Shown: piece after piece, positions 10,960 through 21,718 of the stretch | Layout of the letters: the number at the start of each line of letters is the position of its first letter | Numbering within the stretch: position 1 is the first letter of the stretch | NCBI RefSeq assembly: GCF_010093815.1 | Contig: NW_022985572.1 | Coordinates: forward strand, 265,897-329,896 | DNA length: 64,000 nt | Source: Pseudovirgaria hyperparasitica | Taxonomy: Eukaryota; Ascomycota; Dothideomycetes; Acrospermales; Acrospermaceae | Direction: 5' to 3' | Notes under the pieces: model-generated | What the model was told of the DNA's origin: nothing | The model's input: only the letters and a program-made list of their open reading frames with translations | The model's database searches: none | Position numbers and translations under genes: made by a program

Positions 10960-11918
10960 TTTGAAGATGGACAGTATGGTAAGTTAGCCTAATCTAGCGA
11001 TAATGTTGATCCACCTTGCAAGAAAGGATGGCCATGTAGCAGCATATACCTCTAACTTGAGCACTCACCAGCTCCATCTTCGGATTCAATGAATGAATCT
11101 TCCCCTTCAGGCGATTGGCATGAACATGTCTCGCCATATTATTCGGATGTCTGCTTTCGCTCAAAGCCAGCGTGTGATGAACGAGGCTGCATGCATGACT
11201 AGTTCAAGAGACACTTGATTGAGGGGACTAGCTGGAAGAATAGACATTTAAGCGAGGGCGCATCCGCAAGCATAGATAATCTAGCCACTTCCATAGGGTA
11301 TTCACGACGCCAAAACACGATGAAGACGGCTTACCGGTCGGGAACGGGATCGGCACCTACGATAGCCAGAGTATTTACCTCAAGCCAACGCCATGGATAA
11401 CCACTGACTGTACTAGCCTTGTCAAGTGGCGTCTACTGTCCAACATTCCACGTATTCACTGCTGCGCGGTGACTTATGGGCCTAGTGACTATCGCTGTCG
11501 TCTCTGTTGTGTTGTGACTACTATCGAATTGTGATATGCCAGGCTGGGGCGAGCCTTGGGCTGAGCTGCACCATACGTATCGCAGGCTTCTATGCATATT
11601 GCGGCTGACGACTTTTTGCCACGGAGTAATAGATACCCAACAGTCAGCAAATCTTGAGGGCTACCGTACCGAATTTATGTCCAAGTTGTGTGGAATCTAG
11701 GCGATTATTAGGCTTCACATCCATACACGCTGTATCGTACACTTTATAATAACCCTCTTAGCCCAAATCTGGCGGTCTCTTCAATTCTCTTATAGAGAAG
11801 ACGTGGTGGCGTACCTACTCGTTTCCTATCTTGGCAAAGCAGCATGTGGATTTCGATAGAACAACTTACTATACTAGACGGTTGACTCCACACCCTTAGC
11901 TTGATCCTCTACCTCACC
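10960..11918. promoter_or_regulatory. Divergent promoter region of P450-A and the regulator
   Basis: About 960 bp without a coding pattern between two outward-facing starts. I searched by eye for the AflR-type TCGN5CGA palindrome and did not find a clear example. Confidence 0.4.
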
Positions 11919-12612
11919 ATGTTCGGTACATGGAGATATGATCCGACAGACAACAAGCTAATAGGCATCCAAGATTCTAGCGTCAAAGCAAAGACATGGA
12001 ATCGTGGCAAACTAAATTCTGCTTGTAAGGCATGCAAGGATAAGAAGGTTAGCTTTTGTATATCCAGAAATTTTTGCGCAAACCCTCCATTATTCCCCTA
12101 CTTGATCTCTCAATACTTGCTGACCAGGCTCCTGCGCTTTTTAGTTACGCTGCACAGCGCAGAGGACTGGCTGCGACAGATGCAAGGCGAACGGAACTAC
12201 TTGCATCTATGTCCCACGTCGAGCTTCGTCAAGAGCAACTACAAATCCGCATCGAGCAGAGGGTGAAAGTCATGGTGGACGTGAGAAAACAGTAGAGAAA
12301 GCCGATAGCAGATACCAGAGTCGGAGCAGCTCTAGTCCAGTCGGTGATCCTTCAGAGTCAGAACAGCTCAATGGCGAATCAAGTACCCTCGCATCTGGGA
12401 TGTCAATGTCTCCAGCTCCGAGTCTTGATTCCTTGCACTTTCTACAAGAAGCAATCCTTCCCAGTGGAAGTCTCGATATATTTGAAGTAGCGATGCAGCC
12501 AGACTACAGCTTGGGGGGCGGGGGCCTGGAATTCGAGCTGTCTGATGACAATAATAATGAGGACAACGATGACAACGACAATGGTAATGCCAATTGCAAC
12601 AGCAACAGTATT

Positions 12613-12644
<32 letters not shown>

Positions 12645-13592
12645 TGTTAATGGCTTCCATGTGTTCGATCAAGACCAAGACCTCCTATTGTCAACCGAAC
12701 AAGATCTTGACAGTAAGTTCAATATGCTTTCGATCGCAATTTACAACATGACATTCCTTTTGCTGATATTCTTCCGATTACAGGCCTAGGGTTTCCTTTA
12801 CCAACCCCCAGTGATTCTACTAGCCCGCCCCGCTCCCGTACCGAGCGCCAACCACCGGCGCTAGCACTAGCTCCGGAGCCAGCTCCGGCACACTTATCCC
12901 TGGGCCCTGACCCTTTTACTTTCACTGGGAGCCCGCGTCCACGTCCGTCACACCATCGGCGGAACACCACTACAAACATCAAGGTCGCTACCTGCCCCTG
13001 CTCTTGTCTGCAGAACCTGGCTGCACTCCTAGAACGACTTATGCTTATGACCTCTGGCATATCCACACCACAAACCCAATCGCTCGATGTCCAACTTGCC
13101 ATCCATAAAGCAGCTTTAGCCCGCTGTGATGCAGTCCTCTGCTGCACTTTATGTGACACACGCTCTGAAAACACCATGCTGTTAATCACGGTCTGTGAGC
13201 GCATTGTGGACATGTGTGCTAACATTGTTGATACCTACCACCTTCACCTCGATGCTGATCAAAGTGCCACTGCTTCGCTGGACTCGCTGCTACAAAACTC
13301 AGGTGCATCGGCACCTTCCATACCAGAGTCGGCTTCTTCGTCTAATACACTAGTCTCAGGTCCAGTTAGTCCTCTGTCTGTGGGGTCTTTTCAGATCTCG
13401 TCGATGAATGAGTGGGCAGCGGTCATAAGGACCATCATCAGGCTTCAATTGCAGAGAATGGGGTCGCTACTTGGGCGTATGAAGTCTCTATCGACTGGAG
13501 AAGTGCAGGATGTACATTCAGATATGCTGAAGAAGCTTCGTGATAGGGTTCGGTCACTCTTACATGTAGCTGGAGGAGGCGACTTGGACTGA
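11919..13592 (+). CDS. Zn2Cys6 transcription factor with AflR-type C-terminal domain
   Basis: Likely pathway-specific activator of the cluster, acting in the nucleus. Exons 11919-12047, 12145-12712 and 12784-13592 give 501 residues. The 97-nt first intron interrupts the zinc cluster. When spliced, six cysteines fall at 36, 39, 46, 53, 56 and 63, i.e. C-x2-C-x6-C-x6-C-x2-C-x6-C, which is canonical. A basic linker (YVPRRASSR) follows, then a Ser/Glu-rich region and an Asn/Asp/Ser low-complexity tract (about 176-212, encoded by AAC/AGC triplets). The C-terminal half resembles the AFLR domain (CPCSCLQNLAALLERL, then VCERIVDMCANIVDTYHL). The ATG at 11919 was chosen because it is the first ATG in frame. 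It sits near the left edge of the cluster, next to P450-A. Confidence 0.85.
12541..12650 (+). repeat. Asn/Asp/Ser-coding triplet repeat inside the regulator
   Basis: Imperfect AAC, AGC and GAC triplets encode a disordered N/D/S tract. Such tracts change length easily by slippage. Confidence 0.7.
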
Positions 13593-13982
13593 GACACCGG
13601 ACTTGCGTTCCTTTAGGGGACCTCTAAGACTTTTTGTCTTTTAGGTTCTCTTAACCAAAGGAGCAAGATGATACTCCATGGATGGTACATGATTAGACGC
13701 TAGGGCTTCGAAGTATAAGTAGTCCGATTCACTACGATCATATTGTCGTCTGCAAGTGACTTGTACAGACAGTCGTGCTTTGATTCTACAAGCGTGGCTT
13801 GACGATGCATATGCAAATGACACATCGCCTCGGAAATAGTACAGGGTAAGATTTGGGCAGGCTAGCTCAACGTTGAACGTGTATAGGTCTGCTCATACGT
13901 CGAACTATCACACCAGCACACAGCTCGTGTTTGGGGCCGCGGATACATGACTAATCACCCTCCATGCTAGTCTCAGAGGCAG
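13593..13982. other. Convergent intergenic region
   Basis: 390 bp between the stop of the regulator and the stop of the FAD oxidase, which face each other. Only 3' untranslated sequence and terminators are expected; nothing else recognised. Confidence 0.5.
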
Positions 13983-15591
13983 CTATCTCAACGGGAATGG
14001 CTTACCAAGTAGCCTATTCAAGGTACCATCTGGGTCGTACTTTCTTTGAATGTCCTTCAAGCGCTTCAAACTTGACCCATCCTTTCCATACGTTGGATAG
14101 GGATCCTGGCCCGGCGAGGCGTCGTTCAGATAAATGTACGGATAGTCCAGGCCCAGCTTTTTGGTCTGCGCGAGGATAGATTTCCCAGCCTTACGAGAAA
14201 ATTCCAAGACCTTCGCGTCATCGGCCGGGTTCGTCCACGATGTAGAAATGAGTCCGGCGATGAATGTTCCCTTGCCAGGATCCAGGTCAATTGGATTGCC
14301 ACCCGCAGCGCGAGATGCCTCAAGCCAGGCCTTTGAGACTGGCTGATATGTGAGCGTGATAGCGCAATTGGTTACATCCTTTAGCCCAGTCAGTGAGGCT
14401 GTGATGACGGTCTCGTTAACGAGGGCGAAGGTCCGCGCATCAGCCTTAAAGGAGACCGAGTAAAACAGCTGTCGTAGGTTGCGGGATGCGAACTCAGGAG
14501 TGTTAAGGGCATTGGCCAGAAACGTCCAGCTATCTCTTGGGCCAAAATCGTGGACTAGGCTTGGTGCGTTGATGGCGGTGAAGTTCTCAAAGGATTTGGG
14601 AGAAACATCTCTGCCGGAACGGAAACCCAGGAATATAGACTCGACAACTTCATCGGATGGGGTTGCGGCGATGATCATACTGATGGCTGCATCGGCGTCT
14701 TCTACGCCGCCTCCTGGTGCCATATATGAAACGGCAGCCTGAAAGAACGCAGGAAGGGATTCGCGCTTCCAGATAGCTGCACCAGCCCATGCAGGGCCTG
14801 CGGTGAATGTCTGTACATCGAAACGAGTTACAATACCAAAATTGTTGGAACCACCCTTGAGAGCCCAGAAAAGGTCGGGATAGGCGGTCTTTGTCGCGTA
14901 TACAACACGGCTGTCTGGTAGCACGACTTCATATCCTACAACACCATCAGCAGCCCACCCCTTGCGAGAAGCAAAATAGCCGATGCCACCGCCTAGGAGC
15001 ACACCACCAACGCCCACAGAGCCATAGCGACCGCCGTTGACAGCAAGACCATACGGGGCGATCCAGTTGTATACATCAGACCAAACCTGGCCGGGCCCTA
15101 TGCGAGCGATGGATTTGTCGGGACTCAACTCGCGGCCGTTCAAAGCTGACAGGCTCACCAAAATACTGTCGTCACTTTCTTGTGCCCCGGGAACTGGCAT
15201 GTGACCCCCAGCCCGAACAGTGAAGGGGACACGAGCCCCTCGCATGATTCGAAGACCATCAGCAAGATGGCGGGCTGAGCGTGGTAAAAAGACGCACTTC
15301 GGCTCCGCAAGGCAGGTCTGTGACCACACAACTAACAGACGTTGTCAGCATGTGCGAACATGAGCATAAGATAGATAATGACACACGCGCTGTCTGATTG
15401 TGGTAAATCTGCGAATCTTCCTCGAAGAGCGCGTCTGGTTGCAGACTAGCTAATGACTTGCATGCAATCTCACTGCCAACTGGACCTGCAGACGAACGAT
15501 CTGCAAGTGTAGACACTGCGGTAGGTATCGCAACAGCGGACGATTCAAATAAGCTTATAACGCCTACTAAGAGAGAAAGGAACGTCTTCAT
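13983..15591 (-). CDS. Secreted FAD-linked oxidase (BBE-like), cluster member
   Basis: Flavin oxidase of the FAD_binding_4 plus BBE family; in terpene pathways such enzymes carry out dehydrogenations or alcohol oxidations. Exons 15591-15387 and 15331-13983 (55-nt intron) give 517 residues. There is a signal peptide from MKTFLSLLVGV to about ...VAIPTAV. The FAD domain shows KCVFLPRSA, the RAGGHMPVPGA loop with the His that is usually covalently attached to FAD, GPGQVWSDVY, and GVGGVLLGGGIGYFASRKG. The BBE tail is complete: YIYLNDASPGQDPYPTYG then QRKYDPDGTLNRL. Length and motifs are normal. PR-toxin-type eremophilane clusters also contain an FAD oxidase, so a role on the terpene is plausible but inferred. 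Divergent from SDR-A. Confidence 0.87.
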
Positions 15592-16381
15592 GGCTGGCGA
15601 TGAGAAAGAAACACCCTGTGAGTCAATCTTAGCTTATAACTTACAAGGGTCGAATCTCTACAAAGTGCCATTCGGTCGAAGTAGGATCGGATCGGGTCGA
15701 ATCGAATCGAGTCCTTGTAGGACCTTGCCGCGCGGCAACCTGTCACCACATGGCAGAGACTGTGCAAAGTCTGGACTGAGTGGCAGGAGAATCCTAACGG
15801 AAGTTTGTGAAATTTCCGTTTCGGGACGTCCGACGGAAAGGGAAGTATTTGACGATTTGATAGACAGAAGCTTTAGCATTTAGCCCGGGTAATTTGCGGG
15901 TTTCAATGCCTGCTCCGAGTGATAACGAGGATGCCACATCGGTGTGCCGAAAGAAGTCCTTTTGGATCAAGCTTATGTTATAGAAACGTTATTATGGCTG
16001 ACGGATGGTTTGTTGAACTGCATCGGGACGCCATGTAGAGTAGCTGCATGACCAAAAATCCTTCGCCTCAAAAGGAAATCCGGTCAGTTCATTAGAACCA
16101 ATACAGATGGCCGAGCATATTTTAGTCCGTTAAAAGTAACTCAGATGATATTTGGTCAATGAGGACTAACACATACGGCTGACGGACCAATGTGCCCGAG
16201 AGTTTCGCTTCCGCCGTTCTTTGTCCCGCATGAGGGCGCTAGGGGCGGCGTAGCTGCATGACTGACTTATCTTCAGCTGAAAGGGCCTCGAATGTCATCC
16301 GTGGCATTAGGTCGGCATCCCAGCATTGGCCTTCAACGGCAGTCCGACAAGCTCTCCGATAGCAGCACGCAGCATACCAAC
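15592..16381. promoter_or_regulatory. Divergent promoter region of the FAD oxidase and SDR-A
   Basis: 790 bp between two outward-facing starts. It contains a 5-bp-periodic GRRTC stretch at 15684-15714 (see findings). No gene recognised. Confidence 0.45.
15684..15714. repeat. GRRTC short tandem array in a divergent promoter
   Basis: Six consecutive 5-bp units of pattern G-R-R-T-C (GGATC, GGATC, GGGTC, GAATC, GAATC, GAGTC). They create overlapping TCGNNNCGA-like sites. Confidence 0.6.
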
Positions 16382-17358
16382 ATGGCTACCGCCTTCAATC
16401 CCAAGACTGACATCCCCGACCTAACCGGCAAGGTCATCTTCATTACCGGAGGTAACACTGAGAGAATTCAAGGCCCTCATAGTCAAGGAGGTGTTGACAA
16501 AGGCTTTCAGGTACCGCGGGTTTAGGAGCTGAGGCTACCTACCAATTAGCCGTGCACAACCCAGCTCGAATTTATATCAGCGGCCGGAATGCAAAAAGAG
16601 CTGCTGTCGTCATTAAAAAGGTAGAAGAGCTTGGCTCTAAAAGTACGGTCCACTTCATTGAGCTCGATCAAGGCAAAGTGTCCAGTGTAAAAGCAGCCAC
16701 AGAGCGCTTCGTCGCTCAGGAGTCGCAGCTCGACATTCTGATCGCCAATGGCGGTATCATGGCTGTTCCGGCTGGTCTTTCAAGCGATGGCTACGAGGTG
16801 CAATTCGGCGTCAATCATATGGGCCACGCCATGCTCGTCAAGCATCTCCTGCCACTCCTACAGCGTACAGCGGAGAAGCCAGGCTCAGATGTGCGAATCA
16901 TCTTCCTCACATCCCTCGGATTCCAATTCGCACGTAAAGGTATTGCATATGACACCCTCAAAACAACACAAGATGCCGCGGTCCTAGGGCTCTGGATCAG
17001 GTATGGCCAGAGCAAGCTTGCAAACATCTGGTACGCGCGAGAGCTCGCGAAACGGTATCCGTCCATCACAAGCATCTCAGTCCATCCTGGAGTTACCAAA
17101 ACCGACTTGGTGGGACAACTATCTCTTGCAAACCGCCTCTTTGTCTATGCGACCAACATAGGTAGTATGGTCGAGCCGCACGAAGGCGCATACAACATGT
17201 GTTGGGCCGTGGGAGTGGACAAGGCCAAGCTGCAGAATGGGCATATGTACGAACCAGTGGGAAAAGCCACAAAACGATTGGATGCGAAGCCTTTTAATGA
17301 CGACGAGGCGGCCGAGAAGCTGTGGACGTGGACTGAGAGGGAATTGGGGGCTTCTTAA
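16382..17358 (+). CDS. Short-chain dehydrogenase/reductase A
   Basis: NAD(P)-dependent SDR of the retinol-dehydrogenase/TIC32-like type, probably interconverting an alcohol and a ketone on the terpene. Exons 16382-16451 and 16511-17358 (59-nt intron) give 305 residues. The intron splits the cofactor loop, which becomes TGGTAGLG after splicing (TGxxxGxG). SGRN after the second strand suits NADP(H). The active site has Ser in IIFLTSLGF and Tyr/Lys in YGQSK. The usual NAG motif reads NGG (LIANGG), an uncommon variant. The 3' end faces the 3' end of P450-B, 215 bp away. Confidence 0.87.
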
Positions 17359-17573
17359 CTGTGTGAGTGAACGTTGGAATGGGACGCATTGATATTAGGT
17401 AATTACTAGCCTTGGTCTCGAGGTTTTCAGTGGAGGATTTGTCAGCTAGCGCCTCGCCACCTATCTTACCGCCTTAGCGTAGATAATTATACTAATTAAT
17501 TAAACATTCGACAACGCTTCATCCACTCGCGGATACAGATTTAATGACTGCTCGATTATGCACATCGCACGTG

Positions 17574-19402
17574 TTACTCTGCCCCATTCAACTGCGCATG
17601 CGGAGTCAGATAAACCTTGACGTCTTCTGGTGGCGTCAAAGTGACTGGGCTACCTCCTGCTCGCAATCTCAACATCTTCTCGACTTCCGCACCATCAAGG
17701 TCCTTAGCCAATCGCAACGTATGCTGTTCCAACAGGCACGAGAAAAAGGCAATGAATTCCACCTGTGCAAAGCGCTTCCCGAGGCATGCCCTTGGGCCTT
17801 CGTTGAAGGTCATGAATGAGCCGCGCTGGTGACTAGGGATGGTGTTTGTACCTGCCTCCACCTCTGCGAGATGCTGAGCAGATGGGTTATTCGGGTCGAA
17901 CGCATTTGGGCTACTGCAAAGCCACCTACGAGGATCTATGACGGCTGGCGATGGCCAATGCGTCGTGTTGTAGTGTATCCCCGTGATGTTGATCACAACC
18001 CCTGTGCCTGGAGGTAGTGTTGCGCCGTTGAGAACTTCCGATGTGGTCGGAGGTGTGACACGACCGATAGGTATGACGATGGGGAAGACCCGCATCACCT
18101 CGTACATGAACGCCAGTAAGTAGCGGAACTTGGGGAGGTCATGGTCGAAGCAGAGACTTTTGCGCCCTGCAGTACGCGCCATGGCGTGTATACGGATGTT
18201 CTCTGCAATGACAGCGTCCTGAATGTGTGGATGAAGCGTGAGGATCAAAGAGCTGTATAGGATAGTGTTTGCTGTAGTGTCGTAGCCTTGCGAATGTGAG
18301 TTGTAATCAGGTGATTGCACGAGAAAGTTCGAGACTTACCTGCAAGCAGGAAAATAAAGACGTTTCCTTTGATCTCTTCATCCGTTAAGCTCAATCTTCC
18401 TCCTGGTCCTTTCATAATTTGTTTCTCTCTCCCGCTTGAGTCATTTTCCTTCAAAACAGCAGTCAGGAGGTTTCCCTTCGCTAGCCCGTCGTCCCTTTGT
18501 CCATTGTTCATTCTGCGTTTCTCCTCTTCCAGAAGTTCGTTCATATACTTCTCATACTCCGAGTAGGCCTCGTAAACATGTTTCCAAGGTCCATATCTGA
18601 GGATGAGCTTTGGAATTAAGAGAATCAGTGGTAAGTTCATCACAACCCCGTATATCGCTTTAACTAGTGTAAGGCTATGGCCAGCCGGTATAGCATTCGC
18701 GTCATCAGTCCATTCTGCCTGCTGCCCGAAGGCAACACAGGACATAACATTGACAGTGAGCAAGTAGATGTCCGATTTCAGGCTCCGAGATCCATGTTCC
18801 GCCCACGACGTTATCAGCATATGAGTCTGACGCATCGTTTCGTCCCAGACCAGTCGATTAACTGCCTCCCCAAAAGGAGGTAGCGTGATACGAATATGGA
18901 ACCTCCAAATGTCACCTTCTGTGGATACCACGTTCGGACCGAAAGGCTCTAGCATTTCTATGGAACATCAGTCGTCATCACTACCCTAGCCATCTGAGAA
19001 CACACTCATCTTCTCTGCCGGTTTGATGAAACTTTTTCGCTTCTGGGCGACCTGCATCGCAACCTGGGCATTCCCTACGTAGCAGATGATCCCACCAGGA
19101 GATACAACTAGAAATACGTCGCCATACTCGGCGTGTGCTCGCCCTTTGTCTTCGTACATCCATTCACGTATCATGAAGCGTGCCCAGCGTGGCCAACCAT
19201 CGCCTCTCATGAGGTAAGAGCCCAGCGCCCATCGCAGGATGGGATCAGTCAAGAATGATATGGTCTGGAGTTCGATGACGGGAGAATACGTGTATGGAAG
19301 ACCAGTCGCTTTTGCCTTCTGCACGAATTCATAGAAGAAGTACAAAGTACGGATGGCTTGCACGATGACAATTAGCAAGACGATGTTGATGTACGAGAAC
19401 AT
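17574..19402 (-). CDS. Cytochrome P450 B
   Basis: Membrane-anchored fungal P450, predicted to oxidise the cluster's sesquiterpene. Exons 19402-19006, 18957-18340 and 18286-17574 give 575 residues, somewhat longer than average. The N-terminus has a hydrophobic anchor (INIVLLIVIVQAI). Then come FGPNVVSTEGDIWRFH (C-helix Trp and Arg), I-helix AGYDTT, which is assembled across the second intron, ExxR in EVMRVFP, DPRRW, and haem loop FNEGPRACLG with Cys506. All essential residues are present. It differs clearly from P450-A/D and from P450-C. The Lys/Glu/Arg-rich segment EEEKRRMNN before the I-helix is a normal surface loop. Confidence 0.87.
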
Positions 19403-19844
19403 GATGCTGTTGCGAAGATATCTGGTGATGACCTCAGCGATAAGAATGAGTTTGGTCAGCTAGACTGACCATTATTCCAGGACTAAAGGACACCCAAACA
19501 CACATTCCCCGAAAGCGTTGCAGGACTCGGAAGTTCCGATGAGGGTTAGTCCGAGTGGCGGATGATTATCGGGCAGTCTCCGCTTACTCTCAAACAGGTC
19601 ATGTAGTGATAGTTCCAGCCAACAACTCGGGCCGATCTCGCTCCATGAAGGAGTATAGCTTTCAATTGAGGTGGTAGCAAAGGCTTGCCCCAAGGTAGCC
19701 ATCGAAAGATTGTTGCAGACGTTTTACTTACATACACACAGACAGATTGGTTCCAAGTATACTATGTTCTGCAAAATCTCGAAGCTTTAAAAGATAGTGG
19801 TGACGTTATTCAAATCTATAAGCACATACTCCCGGGTCCTCACA
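19403..19844. other. Intergenic region between acyltransferase and P450-B
   Basis: About 440 bp, both flanking genes on the minus strand. It must hold the P450-B promoter and the acyltransferase 3' end. No gene recognised. Confidence 0.5.
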
Positions 19845-21317
19845 CTAATGGCAGACGACTTTAGCATACTTCGTAAAAAGTGCATCCTTCTCTAAACGTA
19901 ACATCTCTTCCTTCGGCAAAGACATAGAGACCTCAAACCCGCCGCCTTTTTGTAGTGGGAGTACAACACAGCGCCTGCACACACCATCGAACTCTCTTCT
20001 AGGTACGCGCAGCAAGTCTGGTTGGCCACCGTTGGCAAAGATGTCACCAAAGTCGAGGTCGAATAAGCTCCATGCTATCCACGACGTGATACAAATTTCA
20101 GGAGGAATGAATGAAGCGAAAGGGAACGTGACTTTCGTGTAGTCTGATATCGCAGTAGCGAGTCCATACGCAGCATGTAACCGCTCCTTCGTGATATCAT
20201 CAGCAGATTTCCGTATGGCCATTGTAATCGTTGAGAGGGGGGTTTCCGGGTTCACGAGTGTTGACAAAGCCATCCGTGTTGTCACAATAAATATCAGGGT
20301 ACCTAGATACGTCCACGGAAGCGAGGATGAGAAGTCTGCGCGGCCATCCATTGTGGTGTCCAGGATAGCATGTACTTCTTGCTGGCTCTGGGGATGCGGG
20401 TACCGCGCTGCTATAATTCCTCTCCACAGGACCGCCATAAGGGCATCGTTGGCGCTGATGGAGCCGCGGGCACTGCTTCTCGGACACGATGACTCTACGC
20501 TCGCATCTTTCTTCAATGCAATGAACGAGCTTTGAGAGAAATAGAAGACTGTTGCACGCATCTCGGGGGCATCTTGGACGGCGTGTTCAGTTTCTGATGG
20601 TAGAGTGAATTCGGCCTGATCCGTATTCAACGGGTTGAGGCCTATGAGCCGCCAAAGATCCTCTGTTGACTTGTTCCCATGCTCTTCGTCGAGATCTATG
20701 TCTACATTGCCCTCAAGCTTCCAGTAGTTGGTCAAAAGATCCGTCCGATGGCTTTCTGCAGCAAGCTCAAATGATGGTCCAGTGTCCTGCAGATTTTGTA
20801 ACTGCCGAACGTGTTGAGACCAGAGTTTCATAACCCACATCCCGCTCGTACCATCAATGGCCGAATGAAACATACCAATCGACAGTAGTATCCCTCCTGC
20901 TAGGATGTTGGCTTGTGCCACAAAAGTCGGAGCGCCAGCATCGAGATCAGGGGTAAAGGCTGGAGGGAAAAGGACGTTGCCGTCCATGGAGTCCTGGGGC
21001 ATACCGGCGTCGATCAGATCATCATAATCCCACGAATCACTGATATTGTTCAAAACGATATTCGGCACCCAATGGAAGTTTGTTTCAAGCTCCAAGCGCC
21101 CTTTGGCTGAGTCTGTGGCGCTCGGCTTCTTCTCAAAGATCTTCGAGGTCAGAACCGGCAAACTCTTACACGTTCTCTCCAAACCCTTCTGGAGTGTATC
21201 GCATACGTAGTACGGGTCGCTATTGGGTTTTGTTCGAAAGCAAAAGATCAATCTGGCGTAGAATCGTGGCATAACATTGTCCATTGGACTAAGGGCTATT
21301 CGGGTAGATGGGGACAT
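19845..21317 (-). CDS. TRI3/TRI101-like acyltransferase
   Basis: CoA- or carrier-dependent O-acyltransferase of the BAHD-related trichothecene acetyltransferase group. Intronless. The start chosen is the ATG at 21315-21317 (MSPSTRIALSPMDN), which has a CCACC context and lies nine residues before the conserved LSPxD motif; this gives 490 residues. An upstream in-frame ATG at 21408-21410 would add 31 residues. The catalytic HxxxD motif is intact as FHSAIDG near residue 150. The second conserved motif, usually DFGWG, reads LDFGDIF. Between the terpene cyclase and P450-B, it is the best candidate for joining the polyketide chain, or an acetyl group, to a terpene hydroxyl. Donor and position are inferred, not visible. 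Confidence 0.85.
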   Translation of the reverse strand: MSPSTRIALSPMDNVMPRFYARLIFCFRTKPNSDPYYVCDTLQKGLERTCKSLPVLTSKIFEKKPSATDSAKGRLELETNFHWVPNIVLNNISDSWDYDDLIDAGMPQDSMDGNVLFPPAFTPDLDAGAPTFVAQANILAGGILLSIGMFHSAIDGTSGMWVMKLWSQHVRQLQNLQDTGPSFELAAESHRTDLLTNYWKLEGNVDIDLDEEHGNKSTEDLWRLIGLNPLNTDQAEFTLPSETEHAVQDAPEMRATVFYFSQSSFIALKKDASVESSCPRSSARGSISANDALMAVLWRGIIAARYPHPQSQQEVHAILDTTMDGRADFSSSLPWTYLGTLIFIVTTRMALSTLVNPETPLSTITMAIRKSADDITKERLHAAYGLATAISDYTKVTFPFASFIPPEICITSWIAWSLFDLDFGDIFANGGQPDLLRVPRREFDGVCRRCVVLPLQKGGGFEVSMSLPKEEMLRLEKDALFTKYAKVVCH

Positions 21318-21410
21318 GGTGGAGTGATAGTTTGTAACGTCACACAAGAGCTCCAAAATACCTAGAGGAGGATCGTGCAATAAATATGTTGCTCTAGTAC
21401 TATATCTCAT

Positions 21411-21718
21411 GGTTCTGGCTGCGGAGTGTGGTATCTATGCGGCAGGAATATGTCCTTGTACTCGGAAGTCCTCTTGCAGAAATCGAAGGATTGCCCGACT
21501 CCACATCCATAGTGTTGTGCTAACCAATCAGGGTATTGTGCTCAATGCATCGCAATCGTCTTGCCATTCTCTATCACGAGTACATTCATATTTGGGAATA
21601 ATCTAATTCATCACACGAACGAATACGCGTTTGACTCTGTATCTCCGTCGATCCCACACCGAAACAGCACCCAGCCCCAATCCACTCCTCGCATCTTTCC
21701 ACCAAATCGGAGATCCGC
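21411..21718. other. Intergenic region between terpene cyclase and acyltransferase
   Basis: 308 bp, both genes minus strand. Promoter of the acyltransferase; nothing else seen. Confidence 0.5.

Noticed and set aside
11919-12300. Regulator with a broken zinc cluster
   Set aside because: In the unspliced frame only the first two cysteines are seen. Removing the 97-nt intron 12048-12144 gives a perfect six-cysteine cluster.
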